16,378 nucleotides of DNA from Desulfobacteraceae bacterium (GTDB lineage: Bacteria > Desulfobacterota > DSM-4660 > Desulfatiglandales > HGW-15), in contig RPPU01000023.1 in NCBI GenBank assembly GCA_003819975.1, positions 1 through 16,378 on the forward strand, in the 5' to 3' direction. A model generated the notes under the pieces. That model worked only from the letters and a program-made list of their open reading frames with translations, ran no database searches and was not told the DNA's origin. The position numbers were made by a program, and so were the translations under genes. Positions within the stretch are counted from its first letter, which is position 1. Each line of letters starts with the position of its first letter. This document shows, piece by piece, positions 7,114-14,630 of this stretch.

Positions 7114-7162
7114 TGAAGTAATTTGGTGGTTTAAAAAATTACGTCCTCTGCGGTAAAATCTC
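7087..7162. repeat. palindromic repeat, copy B3 (yhcG 3' end)
   Basis: Same structure as B2, with GTAATTT at 7118-7124 and AAATTAC at 7136-7142. On the minus strand it encodes the last residues of the DUF1016 protein (DFTAEDVIF) and its TAA stop. Confidence 0.85.
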
Positions 7163-8348
7163 CCCCACCGTATCTTACCTCTTGCTCCCGCAAGACCAAC
7201 GTCCGTTCCCGTTCCAATTCCCTGCGCAGTTCTTCTTCGGTCGGCAGGTAAAGCATGTACTTCGATGCGAAAATCTGTTTGCGGTCATTCAGAACGGAAT
7301 ACCTCGCCACGGCTTCATTCTTTTCTGCACAGAGGATAAGGCCAATAGTGGGATTGTCGTCTGCGGCGGTATATTGAGCGTCAAACATTCGGACATAACC
7401 ATCCATCTGTCCCACATCCTTGTGCGATATCTCTCCTATTTTGAGGTCGATTAGCAGGTAGCATTTGAGGATGCAGTTATAAAACACCAGATCGACATAG
7501 AGATCGGCATCTTCGAAGCGCATGCGTTTCTGACGCGCAACAAAAGCAAAGCCCCTGCCAAGTTCCAGTAGAAAGTTTTGCAGGTGGGTGATTATTGCGG
7601 ATTCAAGCTGCTTCTCATGCAATGAAGACACTTCTGGAAGTCCCAAAAACTCAAGGACATACGGGTTTTTCAATGACTCAATACCTTCTCTGCGTGTGAC
7701 AATTTCCTGTCGTGCAGATTCTATCATCTGCTGCGGGTTCTGGCTTACCAGCATCCGTTCGTAATACTGCGAATGAATCTGTCGTTCCAGCGACCGTTTA
7801 TCCCAGCAACATTCAATGGTCTCCCGCTCGTAGAAATCACGGGCCTCCGGCTTGGCAACCCTCATAAGCGCTCGATAATGCGACCATGAAAGTTGCGGCG
7901 AAAAGCCGTTTTTAAATTCGCTACCCATCTGGTAGCTTTTTTCGGAAATAGCCGATTCAGCACCCACCGGGCGTGAAATCTCTATGGGACGATTCACAAT
8001 GGATGATTCCGCGCCCACCGGGTGTGCAATTGGGGATCGTACGGCATATACCTGATAAAACTTTCTAAAATACTGTAAATTAGTAACCGAATAACCGCTG
8101 CCATACCGCTGGGCAAGCTGCTTGGAAAGGGTTTCTATCACCTGCTTGCCATATTCCGCCCGTTCATCACCGCCCTGGAGTTCCAGCACAATTTCGCGTC
8201 CGATCAGCCAATAAGCCGTCACCATATTGGTATTGACGTTTCTGACCACATTAGCCCGGGCTTGCTCCAAAATCAGGACGACACGTTCGAATAGGGAACG
8301 GGCATCAACTTTTTGCATAGGTTTTGGGATTAAATTTTCTTGGTTCAT
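7131..8348 (-). CDS. YhcG-type DUF1016 PD-(D/E)xK nuclease
   Basis: A 405-residue protein. The N-terminal DUF1016 domain (about 15-100: ARANVVRNVNTNMVTAYWLI, then YGSGYSVTNLQYFRKFY) is followed by a variable linker, LSWSHYRALMRV (153-164), and a C-terminal nuclease domain with D286 (VDLVFYN) and D301-L-K303 before IGEISHKDVGQMDGYV. The usual ELK is DLK here, still compatible with a D-(D/E)xK site. Family members are nuclease-like and often sit in restriction loci; their role is not settled. AAGGGA precedes the ATG. The linker contains a 17-codon tandem repeat (PVGAES). The last nine codons and stop are provided by repeat B3. The gene sits between hsdM and hsdS on the same strand, so it is probably co-transcribed. 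Confidence 0.9.
   Translation of the reverse strand: MNQENLIPKPMQKVDARSLFERVVLILEQARANVVRNVNTNMVTAYWLIGREIVLELQGGDERAEYGKQVIETLSKQLAQRYGSGYSVTNLQYFRKFYQVYAVRSPIAHPVGAESSIVNRPIEISRPVGAESAISEKSYQMGSEFKNGFSPQLSWSHYRALMRVAKPEARDFYERETIECCWDKRSLERQIHSQYYERMLVSQNPQQMIESARQEIVTRREGIESLKNPYVLEFLGLPEVSSLHEKQLESAIITHLQNFLLELGRGFAFVARQKRMRFEDADLYVDLVFYNCILKCYLLIDLKIGEISHKDVGQMDGYVRMFDAQYTAADDNPTIGLILCAEKNEAVARYSVLNDRKQIFASKYMLYLPTEEELRRELERERTLVLREQEVRYGGGDFTAEDVIF
7952..8030. repeat. 51-bp in-frame tandem repeat within yhcG
   Basis: Segments 7952-7979 and 8003-8030 match at 22 of 28 positions with a 51-bp offset, encoding HPVGAESSIV and RPVGAESAIS. The length is a multiple of three and lies in the linker before LSWSHY, a region that varies in this family. 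Confidence 0.7.
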
Positions 8349-8372
8349 ATTATCCCTTCTGGCTGGTACCCA

Positions 8373-8397
8373 ATTCTCTCCCTGCCGGGAAGAGAAT
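8373..8397. repeat. hairpin between hsdM and yhcG
   Basis: ATTCTCT (8373-8379) pairs with AGAGAAT (8391-8397). CCC/GGG extends the stem with one bulged A, around a TGCC loop. There is no T-run on the minus strand, so it is more likely a processing or stability hairpin than a terminator. Confidence 0.5.
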
Positions 8398-8410
8398 CGT
8401 GAAAAATCTT

Positions 8411-8446
8411 TCTTCCTCTGCGTTCCTCGGCGCCCTCTGCGGTTAA
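8411..8446. repeat. single-arm repeat copy C between hsdM and yhcG
   Basis: CTTCCTCTGCGTTCCTCGGC followed by GCCCTCTGCGGTTAA. It equals the outer parts of B2 and B3 joined directly, without their roughly 37-nt inner hairpin, so it looks like the unoccupied form. Confidence 0.7.
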
Positions 8447-8451
8447 TTCCT

Positions 8452-9964
8452 TCATTTCACAATCCGCGCCAAAATTTTCTTCAACGCCGCATCGGTCTCT
8501 TTCGCCTCTTTTTCCAGCGCGTTCAACTCCTCCACGATTTCCGCAATCGGACGGTATTCGTCCGCTTCGCCGGTGTGGATGTAGCGGCTGGGGGAAATAT
8601 TGAAATCGTTTTTGGCGATCTCCTCGCGGGTGACGATCCGGCCATATTTCTCTTTTTCATCCCAATTTTTAAAGGTCTCGGCAATGCGGCGCACAGCCTC
8701 CTCGGGAATATAGTTCTTGGGATCGCCCTTGACGAACTCCCGGCCGGCATTGACCAGGAAAAGCTTATCCCGGCGCCGTGGTGTTATAAAACAGGTTTTC
8801 CGGCAAATAGATAACGCCTTCAATGAGGTCCTCTTCCACAAACCAGCGGCGTACATCTTTTTCCTTGTTGGTATTGGCATTGCCCGAGCCGCGCGAGGCA
8901 GCGCCGGTGTCGAGCACCACGGCAGCCCGGCCTTTATCTTTCAGGCTGGCCAGGATATGCTGCACCCAACCCCAGTCGGCCTTGGAGCCCGGAAAGCCCG
9001 CGCCCTTGGGAAAACGGTTGAGTTCGTCGGCGTCATAGTCTTTTTCCTTGAACTCGGTCTGGTTCCACATGGGATTGGCCACGGCGCGGTCAAAGGTTTG
9101 CAGCCGGTTGCCTTGGCGGAATTTGGGCTTGCGGAAAGTATCGCCGATCTGGATTTCGCCTTCCATGTCATGGATGATCATGTTCATGTTGGCCATGGCC
9201 CAGGTGCCGGGCTCCGACTCCTGGCCGTACAACCGCGCCGGAGCAAAGGTTTTGCGGGACCGCAGGCTCATCTTCTCCTGCAAGACCTGCTCGCACTTGA
9301 TGAGCAGACCGGCGGAACCGCAGCAGGGGTCGTAAATCTCCATGCCCGGCTCCGGGTCCATGATACGCGCCATGATGCGGCCGACTTCAGCCGGAGTATA
9401 GAACTCGCCCGCGCTCTGCCCGCCGCCCTCGGCGAACTTACGGATCAGGTATTCGTAGCTGCGGCCGATGATGTCCGCTTCCACGTCAGCCAAGCCCAGA
9501 CGCTTGGCGCTGATGGCCTCGATCAGATTGGAGAGACGATCGTCGTCGATATCGCGCTGGCCGTGGGTGGTGGCATTGAAATCCACGCGGTCGATGATTC
9601 CCTTAAGCAACGGGTTGGCGTCGGCAATGGCGCGCAAATGGGTGGTCAATTGCTCGCCGATTTTGTTGGCGAGCGTGCGGATAACCGACCAGACCGCATC
9701 CTCCGGGTTCTTGGGCTCCAGGGGCAGGAAAAAACGCACAAGTTTTTTATCCTTTTTGACCAGCTTAAAAGCCTTGGCGCGTGAACCTATTTCCCGGCTG
9801 ATACGGTCGATCTCGTCGTCAAACACATCGCACAGTCGTTTGCTGAAAATAAGTGGCAGGATAAATTCCTTGTATTTAGCCGCGTCCTTGGCGCCGCGGA
9901 TGGAACAGGCCGCATCCCAAATCCAGGATTCGAGTGATTTTCCATTTTGCTCAACTTTTTTCAT
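8452..9964 (-). pseudogene. hsdM: type I DNA methyltransferase subunit, internally deleted and frameshifted
   Basis: The first frame (9964-8765, 399 residues) holds the HsdM N-terminal helical domain and the N6-adenine methyltransferase domain: GEFYTP (187-192), SAM-binding DPCCGSAGL (212-220), GQE (247-249) and catalytic motif IV as NPMW (297-300), a variant of NPPF/NPPY found in this HsdM group. It stops right after ENLFYNTTAPG. The next frame resumes at 8769 with DKLFLVNAGREFVKGDPKNY and runs to TGA at 8452, a normal HsdM C-terminus. Relatives have about 14 residues (hydrophobic strand plus basic loop) between these parts, so roughly 43 nt are missing. The loss of a core strand and the detached C-terminus make function unlikely. 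HsdM both methylates and enables restriction, so the whole system may be silent. Confidence 0.88.
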
Positions 9965-9967
9965 CAG

Positions 9968-10171
9968 TCAAATCGACCCTTCATTTCTCAGTATCATATT
10001 TTCAACCATATCAACCCAATATGTGAGCAGGCTGTTTTCGTTTTCTCGATAATCTTTTAAAATTCCGCCATATTGATAAAGGTAGATGTTTCGATAGGCG
10101 CTTAAGCATATCGATAAAAAGTTGTCGATAATTGAGATGTGAATTAATAAACTGTTTGCATTGTACGGATC
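9968..10171 (-). pseudogene. 3' remnant of an unknown gene upstream of hsdM
   Basis: A 67-codon frame with no ATG, GTG or TTG until residue 55, ending in TGA 3 nt before the hsdM ATG. Its translation looks like real protein (for example YRNIYLYQYGGILKDYRENE and LLTYWVDMVENMILRNEG), with helical and aromatic character. Upstream it runs into a stop inside the palindromic repeat starting at 10174. I read it as the C-terminal end of a gene that once preceded hsdM and was cut by the repeat. I do not recognise the family. Confidence 0.5.
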
Positions 10172-10173
10172 TC

Positions 10174-10217
10174 ATTCCGGCGATCTCGCTGGAACTCTTG
10201 TTCCGGCTTGCCGGAAT
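10174..10217. repeat. nested palindromic repeat (REP/dRS3-like)
   Basis: Outer arms ATTCCGGC (10174-10181) and GCCGGAAT (10210-10217) enclose inner arms GCTGGAAC (10188-10195) and GTTCCGGC (10200-10207) around a TCTT loop. An alternative short hairpin, TTCCGGC-TT-GCCGGAA (10201-10216), uses the same bases. The CATTCCGGC word resembles short interspersed palindromes common in proteobacterial and other genomes. Confidence 0.7.
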
Positions 10218-10219
10218 TC

Positions 10220-10260
10220 ATGTTTTTTCGATTTTGCGTTTTTCAGGATCGAAAAAACAT
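10220..10260. repeat. 13-bp perfect inverted repeat
   Basis: ATGTTTTTTCGAT (10220-10232) and ATCGAAAAAACAT (10248-10260) are perfect inverted copies around a 15-nt spacer, immediately beside the nested palindrome. Read on the minus strand it would lie in the leader of the hsd transcript. Confidence 0.75.
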
Positions 10261-10286
10261 TAAGGAACCTGTTTTTTGCAGTTTTG

Positions 10287-10315
10287 AGTATAAAGTAAGT
10301 TAAATTTGGTTACAA
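10287..10315 (-). promoter_or_regulatory. candidate promoter of the hsd operon
   Basis: On the minus strand TTGTAA (10310-10315) and TATACT (10287-10292) are separated by 17 bp. Transcription would start near 10280, giving a leader of about 315 nt that contains both hairpins and the gene remnant before hsdM. The hsdM ribosome site itself is weak. Confidence 0.45.
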
Positions 10316-10393
10316 GATAAAAAAATAATACAAAATGTGAGGATTTTTCGAATTTCCATGGCTTTCATACCATTCCGAATAATACCCTTTCGC

Positions 10394-10422
10394 TTGACAG
10401 AGGCAACACGAATGGGCAGTAT
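10394..10422 (+). promoter_or_regulatory. candidate mnmG promoter
   Basis: A perfect TTGACA -35 (10394-10399) is followed after 17 bp by CAGTAT (10417-10422), a poor -10 matching TATAAT at three positions. It lies 33 bp before the mnmG ATG. The -35 is convincing and the -10 uncertain; TATGGT at 10437-10442 is an alternative. Confidence 0.4.
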
Positions 10423-10454
10423 GCCGGCAGCGAAAATATGGTAGAGTGCCTTTT

Positions 10455-12326
10455 ATGCCTGTTTATGAAAAACAATATGACGTGATTGTGGTCGGCGCCG
10501 GCCATGCCGGCTGCGAAGCAGCCCTGGCTGCGGCCCGCATGGGCCACCCCACCCTGCTTTTAACCATCAATCTGGACCATATCGCTGCCATGAGCTGTAA
10601 CCCCGCGATCGGCGGCTTGGCCAAAGGCCACCTGGTCAAGGAGATCGACGCCTTAGGCGGTGAAATGGCCAAAAACGCGGACCAGACCGCCATTCAGATG
10701 CGCCGCCTCAATACCCGCAAAGGCCTGGCCGTGCAAGGCACCCGCTCCCAGAACGACCGCGACCTCTACCGCAAGCGCATGAAAGCAGTGGTGGAGTCCC
10801 AGCCCAATCTGGACCTGCATCAGGCCATGGTGGACCGGCTGCTGATCCGGGCCGGCACCGTTTACGGGATTGAAACTCAGATCCACGAGCAGTTTCTGGC
10901 CAAAGCCGTGATCCTGACCACCGGCACCTTTTTGCGCGGCCTGATTCATATCGGTCTGGACCATTTCCCGGCCGGCCGCATGGGCGACCCGGCCTCCACT
11001 GCTCTGGCCGAACAATTAAAAAAGATCGGTTTTGAAGTCGGCCGTCTTAAAACCGGCACCACCCCGCGCCTGAACGGCCGCTCCATCGACTATTCCCGTC
11101 TGGAAGCACAGTACAGCGACGAAAAACCGCACCCCTTCTCTTTTGAAACCCGAAACTTGCCCCTGCGCCAGGTCGCCTGCCATATCACCTACACCAATCA
11201 GGCGACACACGATGCGATCCGCAGCGGTCTGGACCGCTCGCCCCTTTATTCCGGCATCATTCAAGCCACGGGCGCGCGCTACTGTCCCTCCATTGAAGAC
11301 AAGATCGTGCGCTTCAGCGAACGGCCGCGCCACCAGATTTTTCTGGAACCCGAAGGCCTCGATACCCAGGAAGTCTATCCCAACGGTTTGGCCACCAGCC
11401 TACCGGTCGACATTCAGCTCCAAATGGTGCGCACCATTCCCGGTCTGGAACAAGCCGAGATCCTACGGCCCGGTTATGCCATTGAATACGACTACGTGGA
11501 CCCGCAACAATTGTTGCCTACCCTGGAAACCAAGTTGATCTCCGGATTGTTCCATGCCGGCCAGATCAACGGCACTTCCGGTTACGAAGAGGCCGCGGCC
11601 CAGGGACTCATGGCCGGCATCAATGCCGTGCTCAAAGTGCGCAACGAACCGCCCCTGGTCCTGGAACGCTCCCAGGCCTACACGGGCGTGCTCATCGACG
11701 ATTTGATCACCCTTGGCACCAAGGAACCCTACCGCATGTTCACTTCGCGCGCCGAATACCGCTTGCTGTTGCGTGAAGACAATGCCGACCAGCGCCTGCG
11801 CCCCATCGGCCATAAGTTGGGCTTAATTGCGGAATCTGCCTTTCAGTCCGTTATTAAAAAAAAGCAAGCCATTGCAAGCTGGATCCGATGCCTGGAAGAA
11901 CACAAGATCAAACCGGAATCCGCGACCCTGGAATTCCTGGCCGGCTTGGGCTCCTCCGGTCTCAACGACACCATTCCCCTGGCCCAACTGTTGCGCCGGC
12001 CCGAAATTTTTTACGAACACTTGTTCTTCTTTGAGCCGGATTTGGCACAAGAGGATGCCCGCATCCTGGAAGAAGTGGAGGCCCGCATCAAATACGACGG
12101 TTACATTAAACGCCAGGAGCAGCAAGTCGAACGCACGCGCAAAATGGAAAACCTGCCGCTCCCGGCCGACCTGGATTATAAAACCGTGTACGGCTTGACC
12201 AATGAAGTGCGCGAAAAACTAATCCGCGTCCGGCCCCTGACCCTGGGCCAAGCCGGCCGCATTCCGGGCCTGACCCCCGCGGCCCTCATGGCCCTGCAGA
12301 TCCACCTGAAAAGGGATAAACAATAA
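10455..12326 (+). CDS. mnmG: tRNA uridine-5-carboxymethylaminomethyl synthesis enzyme MnmG
   Basis: The protein has 623 residues, the family's usual length. The FAD-binding Rossmann motif [18 protein letters not shown] is at 13-30, followed by the MnmG signature [20 protein letters not shown] (48-67). Further conserved blocks are [44 protein letters not shown], and the C-terminal helical tail [19 protein letters not shown] that contacts MnmE and tRNA. With MnmE it installs the carboxymethylaminomethyl group at wobble U34 of several tRNAs in the cytoplasm. ATG at 10455 fits the family start ([16 protein letters not shown]); a GTG three codons upstream is less likely. No strong ribosome site is visible. 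The gene is intact. It is not followed by rsmG, its common partner. Confidence 0.97.
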   Translation: MPVYEKQYDVIVVGAGHAGCEAALAAARMGHPTLLLTINLDHIAAMSCNPAIGGLAKGHLVKEIDALGGEMAKNADQTAIQMRRLNTRKGLAVQGTRSQNDRDLYRKRMKAVVESQPNLDLHQAMVDRLLIRAGTVYGIETQIHEQFLAKAVILTTGTFLRGLIHIGLDHFPAGRMGDPASTALAEQLKKIGFEVGRLKTGTTPRLNGRSIDYSRLEAQYSDEKPHPFSFETRNLPLRQVACHITYTNQATHDAIRSGLDRSPLYSGIIQATGARYCPSIEDKIVRFSERPRHQIFLEPEGLDTQEVYPNGLATSLPVDIQLQMVRTIPGLEQAEILRPGYAIEYDYVDPQQLLPTLETKLISGLFHAGQINGTSGYEEAAAQGLMAGINAVLKVRNEPPLVLERSQAYTGVLIDDLITLGTKEPYRMFTSRAEYRLLLREDNADQRLRPIGHKLGLIAESAFQSVIKKKQAIASWIRCLEEHKIKPESATLEFLAGLGSSGLNDTIPLAQLLRRPEIFYEHLFFFEPDLAQEDARILEEVEARIKYDGYIKRQEQQVERTRKMENLPLPADLDYKTVYGLTNEVREKLIRVRPLTLGQAGRIPGLTPAALMALQIHLKRDKQ

Positions 12327-12421
12327 GAAACGATCCGTTATTTATTCTGCGTAATAGGATAATTTTTTATGAACCTTTTTAGTCGCTGAAGTGTCTTATC
12401 CCTGCAGGAAGACCGCCGGCA

Positions 12422-12466
12422 CCGTTTACAGTTGAAAAATATTGAATATTTTTAACTGCAAAACGG
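12422..12466. repeat. long imperfect inverted repeat upstream of the exported-protein gene
   Basis: CCGTTT (12422-12427) pairs with AAACGG (12461-12466), and CAGTTGAAAAATATT (12429-12443) with AATATTTTTAACTG (12445-12458) with one bulged G, giving a near-continuous stem of about 20 bp. No T-run follows, so it is not a standard terminator. It lies 45 bp before a start codon and could be an operator or an element relic. Confidence 0.6.
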
Positions 12467-12510
12467 ATCAGCGCGGATGAACAAAAACCTATTTTAAAAA
12501 GGAGGATCAG

Positions 12511-12819
12511 ATGAAATTAACCCGTTTTCTTTGTTTGGCCTTTTTGGTTTGCGCCTTTATGGCGGTCGTCTATACCGGCGACACCTCGTCACAGACCACC
12601 CAGCCCGGTACGAGCCAATATAAATGCACCAAGGATAGTAGCGGCAATCCGGTCTGTGAACGCAAGACTCCACCCGAAATGATTTATACAAATGCCCCCG
12701 ATAAGGCTGGAAAAACCTGCAAATGGAGATGCCGCATGGAACAAGGCGTTGAAGTCTGCAGAGGCAGCGGGCCGGAGTGCAACGGCAAGATCCCGCCCCA
12801 TTGGCAATCGCAGCAATAA
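12511..12819 (+). CDS. small exported six-cysteine protein, unknown function
   Basis: A 102-residue protein with a strong AAGGAGG site 7 nt before the ATG. Residues 1 to about 22 form a signal peptide: basic MKLTR, then a hydrophobic stretch to about VVYTG. The mature part is polar and holds six cysteines (C39, C49, C70, C74, C83, C90), enough for three disulfides, in a pattern C-x9-C-x20-C-x3-C-x8-C-x6-C. No lipobox fits well, since C14 lies within the hydrophobic core. It probably folds in the periplasm or outside the cell. I do not recognise a family. It stands alone, downstream of mnmG and followed by terminator-like hairpins. Confidence 0.72.
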   Translation: MKLTRFLCLAFLVCAFMAVVYTGDTSSQTTQPGTSQYKCTKDSSGNPVCERKTPPEMIYTNAPDKAGKTCKWRCRMEQGVEVCRGSGPECNGKIPPHWQSQQ

Positions 12820-12839
12820 GACCCTCTTCCCTCTCCCTG

Positions 12840-12867
12840 CCCGGTGATTACCCGGGTGCTTTTTGGA
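12840..12867 (+). terminator. probable intrinsic terminator after the exported-protein gene
   Basis: CCCGGT, GATT loop, ACCCGGG (one bulged C), followed by TGCTTTTTGG. The GC stem plus T5 run lies about 20 nt after the stop codon. Confidence 0.5.
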
Positions 12868-12886
12868 TTCCCGGGCCACGCATCAT

Positions 12887-12916
12887 TGAAGGGCCAAATG
12901 AATGTTTGGCCCTTCA
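12887..12916 (+). terminator. perfect 12-bp hairpin, second terminator-like element
   Basis: TGAAGGGCCAAA (12887-12898) and TTTGGCCCTTCA (12905-12916) pair perfectly around TGAATG. Only TCATTTCGG follows, so the T-run is weak, but the stem is strong and symmetric and could also act on the other strand. Confidence 0.55.
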
Positions 12917-12922
12917 TCATTT

Positions 12923-13587
12923 CGGCCTAAATCTACGCGGTTTTTCGCTGCGGTTAGACTTCCAATCGAAACGAAAAATTTAATAGCCGCAGCCACCTCT
13001 GTGAAAGATCACACATAAAGAGACACCTATCTCAACTTAATTTATTTTATACAAAACTGTCACTTTTCGACAGTTTCGTATAAATATTATAAAATTTTGA
13101 TGATATGCCAAAATAAAAAAGATGGAAAAATTATTTTAAAATTAGTTAAATTTTGCTTAAATTATCTCCTTCATTATGAAATCCCGCCGGAGTATACAGG
13201 ATATTTCAAAAATCAAAAGCGAACGTGCCGTCTGCAAAAATGCCATAAAACTTGAAATCTATTTTTCCAAAATTGTATTTTTGAGATATCCTCTGCGGAA
13301 AATCAATAGATCGGGTTTTCGGCTTAAAAAGCATATTCCCTTGCTAAACCATTCCCTTTATGCCAAAATCCGAAACCATAAATTCCCCTTTTCGTATCGT
13401 TTTTTTCAAACATTCCTCTGGATTGTAAATGGGTTTTGGATTCCGGTCGAACCCTGATTGCATTCGGATTAAAATGATGGAGAATTGGTTTATAAAGGAA
13501 ATTTCAAAAGTGTTATAAACTGGACAACGGAATTTGGAATTTTATCTGGATATATATAAACACTATAGTAAAACCATAGGATAAAAT
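12923..13587. other. AT-rich gene-free stretch with hairpins
   Basis: No convincing gene on either strand. It contains GCTGCGG/CCGCAGC arms (12947-12953, 12987-12993) that overlap TTTTTCG/CGAAAAA arms (12941-12947, 12972-12978), and the inverted repeat at 13048-13082. Base composition shifts to strongly AT-rich from about 13030, which may mark the edge of the accessory block. Confidence 0.5.
13048..13082. repeat. 14-bp inverted repeat, operator- or hairpin-like
   Basis: TATACAAAACTGTC (13048-13061) and GACAGTTTCGTATA (13069-13082) pair with a single mismatch around a 7-nt loop. It lies about 500 bp upstream of the next likely gene, in AT-rich DNA. Confidence 0.6.
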
Positions 13588-14103
13588 ATGGCGCCGCATC
13601 CGATTCCTGACCCAGGAGTTTTGAAAATTGCAAAAGCTTTTCAAGTTGCGGCACAAAATCTGAATACGTTCTCAAATTCTAATATGTCAGTGCCAACAAT
13701 CGTAAATGCGGCCTTTGCGCTTGAACTCTATCTGAAGTCTTTGAATATGGATTGGCAACTCCAAAACCTTGATGAGATTGCCAAAAGCGGAAAGATTGCT
13801 TGGCTTGCCTCTCGAACTCCAATACAAAAAGGTCACATTCCTTCCAAACTTTTTGAAGCGTTAGAACAATCTATCCAAGAAAGTTTGGAGAAGCAATATA
13901 CAAAGGAAGAGCGTCATACTCCCGCACACTATTGGAACAAACCGACTACCTTGATCGCAGCACTGAAAATGTATGATGGGGTTTTTCAGGATTGGAGGTA
14001 TATCTTTGAGGGGCGGGCTAAGACCATTGATATTCAGGCTCTACTTGATTTGTTACAATTTTTTTCTGAGACCATCAGTAATATGCCTCTTAAATGGGCC
14101 TAA
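13588..14103 (+). CDS. hypothetical helical protein, possibly HEPN-like
   Basis: A 171-residue soluble, mainly helical protein. The stretch PTIVNAAFALELYLKSLNM (36-54) resembles the N-terminal helix of HEPN-type domains, where an A.ELYLKSL pattern is common, but I see no clear R-x(4-6)-H motif, so RNase activity cannot be claimed. An acidic, charged middle (EALEQSIQESLEKQYTKEER) is followed by a hydrophobic C-terminal helix. ATG at 13588 follows AGGA at 7 nt spacing. A TATAAA box at 13555-13560 may be its -10. It is the first gene of the accessory cluster and codon use is AT-richer than mnmG. Product assignment is tentative. Confidence 0.6.
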   Translation: MAPHPIPDPGVLKIAKAFQVAAQNLNTFSNSNMSVPTIVNAAFALELYLKSLNMDWQLQNLDEIAKSGKIAWLASRTPIQKGHIPSKLFEALEQSIQESLEKQYTKEERHTPAHYWNKPTTLIAALKMYDGVFQDWRYIFEGRAKTIDIQALLDLLQFFSETISNMPLKWA

Positions 14104-14152
14104 CTTATACAATCAACCAAACCAGCATGAGGAATGATGAGGAATTATCAAA

Positions 14153-14211
14153 CCTTGAAAAATGAAAATAGCATTTTGCTCCCAGTTATTAATTAATTTC
14201 AATTTTCAAGG
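14153..14211. repeat. 9-bp inverted repeat between the HEPN-like and GIY-YIG genes
   Basis: CCTTGAAAA (14153-14161) and TTTTCAAGG (14203-14211) pair perfectly across a 41-nt AT-rich spacer. It fills most of the 148-bp intergenic gap. Confidence 0.45.
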
Positions 14212-14228
14212 TGACACATAAGGCACAC

Positions 14229-14243
14229 TTTGGAGTCTCCAAA
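14229..14243. promoter_or_regulatory. perfect 15-bp palindrome before the GIY-YIG gene
   Basis: TTTGGAG, T, CTCCAAA. It lies 8 bp before the start codon and includes the only GGAG near it. Such a site could be an operator or could hide the ribosome site in a hairpin. Confidence 0.4.
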
Positions 14244-14251
14244 AACCGTAG

Positions 14252-14542
<291 letters not shown>

Positions 14543-14630
14543 CTACTGGATGCAACCGATCTTGTTCCTCGGCGGCTGATCCAGGCATTGGGTGTGTAGC
14601 ATGTATACGCCTTCTCCGTGAGGAAACGCT

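Noticed and set aside
8717..9784. Long plus-strand open frame opposite hsdM (355 codons)
   Set aside because: Antisense shadow of hsdM codon structure; no ribosome site or domain.
13176..13457. 93-codon open frame in the AT-rich gap
   Set aside because: No ribosome site, a basic and unstructured translation, and no domain pattern. Likely a chance frame.
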